Below are positions 33,101 to 45,100 of a DNA stretch of 64,000 nucleotides, in pieces (positions within the stretch are counted from its first letter, which is position 1; each line of letters opens with the position of its first letter). Source of the stretch: Doris montereyensis (Eukaryota; Mollusca; Gastropoda; Nudibranchia; Dorididae); NCBI GenBank assembly GCA_037039925.1, contig JAXRKP010000013.1:344316-408315 (forward strand), written 5' to 3'. The notes under the pieces are model-generated. The model was not told the DNA's origin. It did no database searches and was given only the letters and a program-made list of their open reading frames with translations. The translations under genes were made by a program, and so were the position numbers.

Positions 33101-36100
33101 TCAGGAAAAAACAGCTTTCTCTCTTTCTGAATTCTGATTGGTCGAATCAGATTATGTTAAAAATAACATTTACAATGATACCCCTGGTGTCAAAGTTATG
33201 AGCCCATCTGAGGCTTTTAAAGTTTTTAGACGCTCCTTAGAGCGAGTAACGTAAAAATCTCAGAAAAAACAAGCACACCATAAAAAAGCCATTCCATTTG
33301 CACAAGAATGTTCTTCTAGTGTCAACAAATTTCGACTCTCTTGAGTTAACGCAACAGTGCTCTGTTTAACGCTTCCTCAACCAAAACCCATCATGGCCTT
33401 CTACTAGATGTAATTGCCTAGACTGGATAGCCGGTTCGCTCAGGCCATGTGTGTGTCATTGATTCTGTGTGTAGAGACAATTTAAAATTTTTTTTCAATT
33501 ATTTTGTCAACAAAAATCCTATAGTTTCCAAAGGGGCATGAAAAAATTTGGGCCTTTTCTCTGTATTCATGACTTTAAGTTAAAGAAGTATGAGGTTTGT
33601 GAGTGATCGTTTTTGTGAGACAGAGGAGCTTAACTTTACTGAATTTTCAAAAATGAAAACAATCATAATTTCATTTAAAATTGTCCTACAGATATGATTT
33701 TGGTATCAAATTTCTTGATAACATAGTTCTTTCTATTGGCAGCCATAGCTTACACTTAAAAATTTGGTTTTGACCTCCTACTCTTTGTAAGTGAAAAAAT
33801 ATTTTATTGGTTCTTAATCTTATGCAAAATATGTTTTGCTCTGTCTAAACGCCACACAAACTTTTTATGCATCTCTGCCATCTAAAATCCTTAATTGTTC
33901 AGATTTGTTTATCAGTAACACAGATCTATCAAATAATTTTGAGATACTTCAGATGACAAAAGAATAATGGATGAGACTTTTCCAAAATCGTCATTTAAGA
34001 AGTCTTTGACAGTAGTGCACATTATGTACAGAAAGTTTTATCATGTTTTCCAAATGTCCAGTTTGTAGAGATATGAAATTATTTTTTCACAGATACATAC
34101 CCTAAACAATTTTTAAACTACAGTAATCTTAATAGATTATATCAGTCCTAAAAAAAAAGAACTTACAACAATAAAAAAAAGCAAACAAAAACCACTTACA
34201 ACAATCAAAAAGTAAAACAAGGAGTTGTCTTATGCTTTCATTGAAAAAAAACCCCACTCAACAAGGATCTCATTTATTATTTTACTTCTATTGATCTTAA
34301 TGAAAGTAAACAATACTTACCTTAAATTTGTCATTTATAGATTTGACCAGCTCACTTGCTGTTTGTGATGGTTTTTCAGAGATTTCATCCTGATGGAAAA
34401 AAATAATGATGTTAAATTTCTCAGCTTTCAAATGAGAGCAATTTTAAATATATTTTCATTCTGTCAAGTTTTGATTTCAAAAGATTTATATTATAAAGAG
34501 GAGTTTCCCACCTTTAATGTCTGGACCTTCAATAACAGTAAAGATAATGACAATACTATGTGATGGATATCAATTTGAAACAGCTTGTGTTCCTAACCCA
34601 TTCAATTATGACTCATGAACATTATCTTTCTTGTATACACAAATGTGTGGTTGTCAACATCACTGACAATCGCATACAAGCAAATGACATGAAATATTGA
34701 AATGAGAAGTCTTCAAAAAAGGAAGTATTGGGACCCAAGTGTTCCTGTAAAACTACTAGTAGGTTGACTGAAGTTGATAAAAGTTTTTTTACATCAATGT
34801 CCAGTTCTGTATCATTTGGGACAAATCAATCAGCACTCTTAAAATAATCATATCTCAAAACTTCGGTCAATGCGACAATATGTTTAGACCAAAACGAGTG
34901 AGTTGTCCTTTTTGTTTTCTATTTCCATGGTGTTTGCTGTAAATTTAAATAAGACCACACATTTTTCATGGTAACTTACACATCAAAGGACAGTTTCAAA
35001 TGATGCAGTTCTGTACATACAAATGACTTTTAAAGCATAGGGACACTGGGAAACAGTATTTTAAGCTGCCTTGGTTTCTCAAAGGGTACTACATTTCCAG
35101 CAGCTGCCATGACAAGCATTACTCTTGTAACGGACATATCACGGGCAGAACCAACCCGACAAGCTCTGAACACAAAAGAAACTCAAGACACTCAAAGACT
35201 AACCTCTTCTGCAGGCTTTTCAAAATAGGATCGCTTGGGAGCCTTTTCTCCCTCAGACTCTCTGCCATATCTGTCTCTGTCTCTGTCAGATCGTCCTCTG
35301 TCTCTCTCGTAATCTCTGTCTTTTCACGTTGGCGATCTCTGAAATCTCTCCTGTCTCTATCCCTGAAAAGGACAAATGAATTCATGAACACATGAAGCAA
35401 AATGACTTTGACATCAAACTGACAGAATAGAGGTGAATGGGGTTAGATTTATATGACAAATGCGTGATCTGAAAAAAATTGTCATACCAAAGGGAGGTAG
35501 ATGCACTAACTTAATTATTTATTTACTGCCCTTTATGCTGGGTGGCATACAAGGTAAGAGATACATTAAGCATAAATCTAAAAGCAATATAAAAAGAAGG
35601 ACGAGCATCAGTCTCAATTATGTCTTATCCTCTTAGTTCAGTATACATGGAGGTGGTCATATATCTCACTATTAAGTGTAAAAATTCTGTTAAACACTAC
35701 TTTTAAATTTGGTCCTTTTTTCAAAACACATTTACACACACTATCACTTGTTGTATACCTAAGAAAAGTTGACCATACTGTCTTTTTACGGGTAAAAAAA
35801 AAAAAAAAATAACGTTCAAACAAAATCAGTAAATGTGAAGCAATCAAATGGTTTTACTTAACACAGGCTACTTGTGCAATCTTTATTTCATGCACACAAT
35901 CAGAAATATCACAGTGACACAACAATTTCTAAAATATAAGGACGAAAAAGCTTTGTGAAATAAATCTTGAAGTAACTGAACATTAAAATAACTTCTGATG
36001 CCCATGAATACAAAATCCGTTTCAGTTTGCAAGAATAAAAAAAAAAAGATGGCAAAGTCATTTTATCCATTGATGACAATAATGAAAATTGTTTTGATGA

Positions 36101-39100
36101 AGATGGACCTACATAAAGAAGAAACAAAAAACTCCCACATCTATTATTTCCAAGAACGAGTTCACCATTGAAGCATCATTTTACCTGTCCCTATCACGAT
36201 CCCTTCCACGATCTGTCTCTCTTCCCCGATCTCGGTCTCCTTTCACGTCTTTCTCTCTGTCTTTGTCTTTCCTGTCTTTCTCTCTGTCTCTTCTGTCTTT
36301 GGGTTTGGCGAAGGATGGCTCATAGTCTCCCAGATCACCAAATATGCTGAAAGAGACAGGGAAAGCAAAAATAAACTTGTTGACATACCATAGACAATAA
36401 CAGTATATAATCTCAAAGACTGAGAAATACCCCCTTCATATGTACAAATTATATGAAAAACTAACAGGTCCATAAAATTTGAGCAAATTAATATCATTTC
36501 ATAAATTGAAAACTGACAACCACCAGCACATAAGATTTCTTTATAGCACAAAGAAAAATAAGACATCATAACTAAAAACACCTATGGATTTTCCTCAAAA
36601 CAATGAAAATCAATAATGATATTGATAAGTCGTCATAAAAATTTATATGAACACAGTATCGACCTTATCCAAACATAAAAACCCACTTCCGCTGATGGTA
36701 AACAAAGGTTCAGAAGTTCATGTGAATTCCCAAAAGGATCAAATACACAAAATAACTAGATATACAACAAGGCGAGAAGTTTCTGTGATAGTCGAGAGGG
36801 TGGGAGATTGACACAAATTGCAAAAGCACATTAGCATACTTTTCATCAGCATTTGCAGTCTTTGTCCTGTCTTCTTCTTTCATTTTTCCTGCAAACGAAA
36901 GTAAGAGTGAGACCTGTTAAAACATAACCTAGTTGAGAGAAAAAATTAAAATGAAGAAAAACTCAGAAGAGAAATAAAGGTAGGGAAAGACAGAGAGAGA
37001 GAGAGGGAAAGAGACATGCAGACAGAAAAGAGTAATGACAAGAAAAACACACTATATGCGTTAACAAATGAGAAGCGATGATCTATGCAAAATCTCTTAT
37101 AAGAAACATAAAAAGAGCATACCCCCCCCCAATTTTACACAAAATAAGATTCTGTACCAAACTATTGATTGACAAAAACTACAATCTTGGTAAAAAAAAG
37201 GACATTGTATACGGTACTATATCTGATCATTAATCAGGTTTACAATTTAAATTACATAAATAGTTATAACAAGTTTACCCTTTTCTTTTTTCTTCAGCTT
37301 TTTAGCTTCTCTCTTTCCTTGACGCAAATAAGACAAAATCTGTGTCAGTTTGTTGATGACGATATCATTTGTACTCAAAGTTGTTGTGGCCTGGGAGGGT
37401 GAGATAAAAAAAGAATCCCCATTTGTATAATATGGAGGGTCGTGAAGAAAACAAAAAGGCAATAAATAAAACTAAATATATACAAGAAGCTGTACACTCT
37501 TGCTTAAATTTCCTATGAACAATTATATTTAATGATACAATAATAGCACTTTTTATTTCAATGGCTATCATTAGCTTCTTGGTGTTATAAAACAATGATT
37601 ATCAAGGGGTCATAGCTTTCAACCCATCAGTTCAAAATGCAAAATTCAAAGACACACAGTTACATAAATAGATATCAAATAACTCATAAAAGTTGGGTTT
37701 ATGAATTTCAATGTAAAGGAAGGAGAGCATTATTTTGTAAAAGGCCAAAATGGCCCGGCAGTCAAAGATTTAGCTTTTCTTAGGGGCTAGCACTCAGAGA
37801 GTTAAAGCAAACCATTGAATGACTGTACTGATAGACCATCACAGAGTGTAAATGATGTGGAAATTTATCAAATGACTTGGTGTCATCTAATCATTTCCAC
37901 AAGTCAGCTGAAGAGAGCTACTGTTTGAGGCCAAGTACTTCAATCCTGACTAAGTCGTAACAAAGAAAAATCCTATGAAGTAAGACTTCTGTGTCACCAA
38001 AAATCTACAAGTTTTTGGCATAGAGGTTTAAATTTGGAGCTCATCTAGTTTGGAGAGGTTTTGGGCAGAGATTATCCTTTTAGAATATAATTTATTTATA
38101 TAATAATAGTTTGGACAAGCTTATTTCTATGTTTTTACCTCCAATGTAGGACAGTCTGTTTTACTCCGAAGAAGAGTGTTGGGAATGTCTGATTCAACAA
38201 AGTCATCTTCCAGATCTACCACATATGCCATGCGTCTTGGTAAAAACAACTCATTTCTGACAGGATGTCTATGTTTGAATAAGACCCTGTAAATGTTGCG
38301 ACCTGAGGAGGGAGAAAAAAACAACAGATGTGACATTTTTCCTTTCTTGTTTATATTGTGAATAGTTGTTCCTTTCGACATGCAAATATATTTCATCAGG
38401 ATGCATTGTTAAACATACGCACATAATATTTCAACCATTAACCCCACCCACCAGTCCTAAATTTAGTAGATGAATAAACTCATTGACAATATGCTATTAA
38501 ATAGTATTCTCTCACATTTAAAGTACTGGCCTACTTATTCATGTCAGCCTACATCATCTTTACGGTTAACAGTTGATTGAATTCGAACAAAGAGACATGC
38601 AAACTTGTCAGCCTACCCATTATTGATACTAGACTCTTTTTTAAACCATCCATCCAACACAATGCCAACCCAACAACCACTCTAAACTTACCAAGCTTTG
38701 TCTTGAATGTTATTTTCTCCTCAGGATCATCTTCCTCCCTGCTGGAAAACAGAGGATTTGAAAATTGAATGAGGATCTGTTGACAAAACTCATAAAAGAA
38801 CCCCTGTTAACTTTTTACATCATTGCATAATGAAAACCCCTTGCGTCTACTAGTGGTAAAAAACTTTTCTGGGTCGTAGTCCCGAAATCGATCTTTGACA
38901 CTTCTTTTTTGTTTGTTTCATTGAAAATATATGCAAATATCTCATAGTGAATCAATTAAGAGTAAACAGCAAGATGAAAGATATAAGTGTGAGGTGTGTG
39001 TTAGCCCACATGATTCAGAGTCAAGAGTCTGTCAGATGATGTCAAGAGAACTGTTGCCAGTTGCCTGATGATGTGGAAATGTGAGTGCATTCATTATAAC

Positions 39101-42100
39101 TGTTGACTCAATAATAGGCTCACAGGTAAGTCCTTAAGGGAAATGGGTTGTCGACATTAGAAGTGGCAAAAGAAAAGATGTCGACATAAGAAGTATAATT
39201 TTAGTACGTTAGATATGTATTTTTTAAATGGGACTTGAAAATTATGCCGACTAAAGAAGAGAATGGACAAGTTGACTGGTGCCCACTGTACTTTCAAAAT
39301 TGCAATCGAAGGCTTTTCAGCTACCCATACACTGGAGGGTAGAATGGGAACTGTTAAAGAAAGAAAGAGGTTTCAGCTATGACAAGAGGCACATCATGTT
39401 CCTTAGCATAAAAAATAAAAACAAACAAGAAATGTTAAGCAAAAACCCCCAAAACCCAAGAAAATAACTACTTACGTAACATAAGTGACCTATGATGTCA
39501 ATGTAAAAAAAAAAAGAAAGACATAAATAAACAAAACACAGTTGTCAATATACCTCTGGCTGGATACTACAGTTTCCATCATCTCTTCATCTTCCTTTTC
39601 CTTATAGCAAATTTCAGCTCTAACCTGAGGACAAAATGCAACATAACTATCAGACGATAGATTTGAGTATGAGACATCAAAACTTTAAGGCTTCTAATGA
39701 GCAAAGGAGCTTCGATTGTTTCCAATAGAATGGTGAATCTATTAACAATGTATCAAATGTAATAAATAAAGATATTTAAGGTTGTTTAAAAAAAAAGAAG
39801 AAAGAAACAAAAGTCTATTATTGATGTCTTTACAAAAGTAAAAAAAATAAAAAAATAAAACAAAAACCAACAGATCTCACAAAATTAATAAAAATCAAAA
39901 CAGAATCGCTGTACAATCTGGTACCTTCCTGTGTACTTCTACACGCGTGTACTAATATATATTGTAATCAAAATATGCATTTGACTCACCTTCTCTAACA
40001 AGGCAAAGTCAAGGCCTTTCACCAAGTGAGTGTGTTCCATGTCACCACCCAAGTACTTTGATGCCTGAATGACCTGCTTTCGACGCTCAGCATAGTTTTC
40101 AATGCTACAGAGAAAAAAATTGTAAAAAAATCAATGTTTTTAAATTAAACTTATTTTCCAATGTTGACACACACACACACATGTTTTGAGTTAAATTCAA
40201 GAGATCATGAGTACGTAAATATATATCTACTACTAAATGGATGTTGAGAATTAAAGCAAAATCTAGAAAGGAACAAAAAATCAACATATATATGTAAACA
40301 ATTAAGAACGTTTCCAAATTAAAAGAGTGTACTTCAGCAAAGGAAAAGTTTTTAACCTGACACATTCAAAGATATTTTCATCTTATGAAATATTGTACCA
40401 CAGACTTGTCAATCAGGCCAAGTTCACTTACGCTTTGGCATCTGGAGCCACGGCTCTGTAATCAGCAGTGGTGCTGATCACCTCAGTCTCTGAGTAATCT
40501 TTGTTGTGTCCTTCCCTCCTCTCCCTAGCCTGAATAAAATAAAATAAAAGCAATCCATCATATAAAATGATTCACCTCTCAGAAGTATATAAGACTGCTA
40601 TTACAGCTGTTAAAAAAAAAAAATTGCTTTTGAAAATCTCACTGACTGAGAAAATGGCAGTAAAAAGCCGTATATTGGCGGTTAATCGCCAAATGTGACA
40701 GTACACAATATTTGACCTCGTATAAAAAACTAGTCATTTCGACGTCTGTTTTCACAACAGTGCACATCTAAACCTAGATTTATAATCCTATTTACATAAG
40801 TAACAATGCCAGAGACTGTCGAAAGAGTAAGGGGCTGCTACAACAAGGGAAACCCGCCTGAAGCGGTTGTTTTGTGTTATTTTCTGTTGAGTTTTTTACT
40901 TGCATTTTTCTCGAAATGTAGTTTTTCTACACTAAAATTCTATCTCCTCCGCCATTTACAGAACGATTTGTATTATATTTGGCACACAGGTTCCTCTTGT
41001 CAATGTTAATAGAATGACGCCATTTTCAAAAATATATTTTAAACATTTTGATAAAAAAAAAATAATTTGGTAATAAAAATGCCGTTTTTGTACATTCATG
41101 ATATATAGTATTTTCAAAAATTCATTAAAAAAACTATCCAAAACATCGAAAAAACCCGACGTCACTCTTTAGATATTGAATGGAAAAGACGATCTATACA
41201 GGTTTTGAGTGATTTTATTCATAACTAAAGGAGGAGATAGATTTTGAAAATTGTGTCAAAATCCAAGATTGCGACCGTTTCTATGGCAACAAAGGATGCT
41301 ACAAACTTTTCAATGATATAGGATGACTGTATTTTGACAGTTACTCATGTACATACTAAAAGCAAAAATCTAAACTCAAAAGCAATAAAAATCACTTGAG
41401 GTGCCATCCCACCCCCGCCCCCCTCAAGATGAAAAAATAAGATAGAAGACAGATGTTACAGAATGAAAGGAAATAAAAGAACAAAACTAACTACAACTAT
41501 AAGCAGTATATATCAATATCCCACTAAAAAGAAGAGAAACAAAAATTAGGAGAAAATAATAATAAATCAAAATGACGACAAAGTGTGACACAATGTATTC
41601 ATAACAATCAAATATTACTATGAAGTAAAAATAAACGTCAAGAATTGATACAAACAAATAAATCTCAGATCAGCAACAAAGGGGTTATATTAAAATTTTC
41701 ACAGAAAACTCATAGCAATTGAGTAACTACGATTAAAACAAAAAAGGATTGTAAGATCTTACCCTGTCTCTGTACTTTGAGTCTAACTCCTTTTGTCTTT
41801 CCTCTTCATCTCTCTTCAGTTTAGCATAGTAGCTTTCAAAAGAAGAAAAAAGAAGTCATGAATACAGTTGAGCCACCTGGTAAAGTAATAAACATGATGC
41901 TCTTCATCCTGAATCCTTTTTCAAGTTACAAAATTAATTTGTCATTGACTTTAAAAATTAAAGAGGTCCGCACCATGACATCATTAAAGGCAGGATTCAA
42001 ACGTAATGATTTTAATGTCAACTGCACTTTCTATTTGTCACCACATGACCCAGTTGGTTTCATTGAACAAGAGCCTTCACTTTATGATTGCAAGTGCTGG

Positions 42101-45100
42101 TGATTTAAAAAACTTTGACACATGATTGTAATTTAGAATGCATTGACAGTGGTTTCAAGTTTCCTAGCCATCAATGGGTCTTATGCAGCATGTATTAAAA
42201 GAGGTGTGGTAGATAAGTAAGTAATATCATGAACTACAATATTCTGTATTGTCTAATAAGTGCAATTTTCCACCTTTATCCTGAAACAAATTTTGTTGGA
42301 TATACAATATTTAAAGAATATAAAAATATTACCTCTTTTTTTCTTCCTCCTTGTGGCAGCATCTTCCTCCTCATCTTCTTCCAAGGTAGGCATAGGAACT
42401 CTGGAAAAAAAACATTTAAATGAAATGAGAGTAAAATAGGATAATAATAACAATTTAATTCCAAGAAATTGATCAGTAAGCTGATATAGATGATCTTTAT
42501 TTGTCTCACAGAAATATTGTGGCGATAATTTGACACTTATCAAAAATAATGTTTCATGTGAGTTACCTTTTAACAGTATCTTTATTTTCAGAGTCATTTT
42601 GGCCTCTTTCTTATCACTATAATTGAAAATGGGTGAATATATCAACAGGTTTATTAAGTAAATGATAGGTGATTAAACATGTAACAAACTAACATTTCAT
42701 AAAATTTAAGAGTAACAGAAAAATAAAAAGCATCACAGCTGATTTTTCACCATTCTTTAATAGCTTATACTTAGCAACTACAAAACCTGAAACCAGTCCC
42801 TTACCTGCAGCCTAAATCCTGTCAATGTTTGTGTAGGATTTAAAGCCTACAGTATAGTGAAAAAAAAGAGAAAAAAGAAAACTAGGCTAATATTAGATGA
42901 AACTTACTCTTTCCTGGCATGTTTTACAGTATCTGAATATGAGGTTGAGCCAGAGGCCTTTGGTGTCATAAGCATCTTTCGAAAATCTTCATTGGTAAGA
43001 TGATGGCTGAAAACAATTAAAAAAAACAAAGTTCAATCTTGTCAACACAACACAATTAATTTGCAAACAGTATTTATAAGGCTCATATGAGGGGACAGGT
43101 GGCACAAGGAGACCTTTTTCCTAATATTGCTTTTGATTGCAAATTTTTGGGTCAAATTAGTGTGAAAGGATACCACAACGATGTCTGATGCAAAATTTTC
43201 CAATATTTTAGCCCTGGGAATGCTAAAAAAACCTGCCACTATGGGTTCAATTTGTTTGTAATTTGTGCACGATGTTTACACTGACCTCCTCTCAATTTTG
43301 TCAAGCCACTTTTGCAAAAAAAACCCAAATAGAACACATTTTGTGATTTTTTTTTTGTATTACGTCAACGTATATAGTGAAAATATGCATTTTTCATACC
43401 AAACAAACCCTAAAAAAAAAGTTTAGTAGAAAACAAAAAACACCGTTGACAAACTGAAGACATGAATAACTGATATAAGATTATGAAATTTAATGAAATA
43501 TTATGTCTTGTGTCTGAGATAAATGGACCTAAGTAATAAAAAACACAATTTTGAGAAAAAAATAGAAATAGCAGAAAAAGTGAAATTTCCAAACCAAAAA
43601 CTGCCTTCTAAACAATCCCAGCACCATAGGACTGTTTTTCTTATATTTCTTTACGTTCTTCAAGTCTTATTTTTTTGCTTTTCTCGTCTTCACCTTGTAT
43701 TCTTTCCTATTTTCCATCATCAGATAGTCACTATGTTGGAGTTTTTTTGTTCTCGTTGCTTGGCAAGGTGATAAATATGTGAATTTTCGTCTCCAGGAGA
43801 GGGACTATAATGCCTTCAACAGACGGTATTACATCAAAGCTCTGTTGATCGAAAGTAGTGTCAACTGCCGTGCTGCTACAGACTGATACGCATGAAGGGT
43901 TGGGTAAAGGAGATAAACGGGAGGTAAGCGGAGACGTTGACATCAAAGGCCAGTGGTCCAGCGGTGCAGACTGTTACTACATTACCACTATTACTACTAG
44001 TGGTTGGTGAATGTGTACAATGCGAAGTGGGAATGGTGGTGGTTGTCAATGTTGTGTGAGCACTACTACTACTACTACTAGATGAAAGAAAGGATGTGGC
44101 AAGCACACTGTCATCAGGTCATGTATTTCCTGACTTATTTCAAAAGTAGAATCAATTATTCAATGTTTCGTACGCACCTCTGCAAGTTTACGACAAGATT
44201 TTGGAATGACGGGTTCATGTTTTGGCATGATGAAGATAGAGATCTTACACACTTTTCTTGTAAACAAGAATAAAAATACTCACAAAATGAAACATACTTT
44301 CTTTGAATGATGAAAGATAACGTATTTCAATAAAGAAAACACTGCATACAAAAACCAATACCTAGTTTTGACACTGTGATAACAACTACAGATGACAATA
44401 ATAGTAGTAATAGTATTCAAATAAATCATGACTGCCATCATATGCTCATATGTAAACAAGAGTATTATTAGTGTTGGGAATGCGAAAATATACCGAATGT
44501 GGAAACAAAACACGGCACTGTAGAAATTGGTTGCCGACTGGCAGCGAAAGCCTAGAATTGAGACATCCGGCCGCCTCCGTGAGTCTTCGTGGAGAGAGAG
44601 TAAAACCGAACGTAACTATGACCATATAAGGGAGATGAGCCCTTGAGCCCACCCATGGACATCAAGCAATGGAAAAATTATTATAAAATAAAGGCGTTTG
44701 ATTGGATGTCTAACGGGTCACTGTATGATAGGGGATAGTGCAAGCTTTCCAAAGGGCATGGGCGGATCCATTTTATTGCAGGGGTGAATGAGTTATTTAG
44801 GCCTCAATGAAAGGCTATTTGTGTTTCTTCTAAAGGATTTTCTCAAAAAGTGGTGGTATGGGTCACTTTCAAATGCCGTTTTTTGATAAAAAAAAAAAGA
44901 GGTGATTTCATTATAATGACTTGTACTGAAGGGAAGCAGATGAGTTGAACCTGAAAGAAAATGCCATCGCCCCAATTTTGATACTTTAACCCAAAATCAC
45001 CCATTCCAGGTGCTGCCTTTCCCCTTAAATAAAAAATTAAAAACAATTTAAATTAAACAATGTTTGCTCACTCATCATAGTCATCATCTTCTGTCGAAAG

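Noticed and set aside
40806..41009. Plus-strand frame starting MPETVERVRG, resembling the IK N-terminus MPE
   Set aside because: It lies inside repeat D, whose other copy shows the same sequence non-coding, and the real IK start is at 47511 on the minus strand.
43731..44106. Ser/Thr-rich minus-strand frames as a possible extra IK exon
   Set aside because: IK exons 2 and 3 join in phase (GA+C) across this intron, and the sequence has no counterpart in RED proteins.
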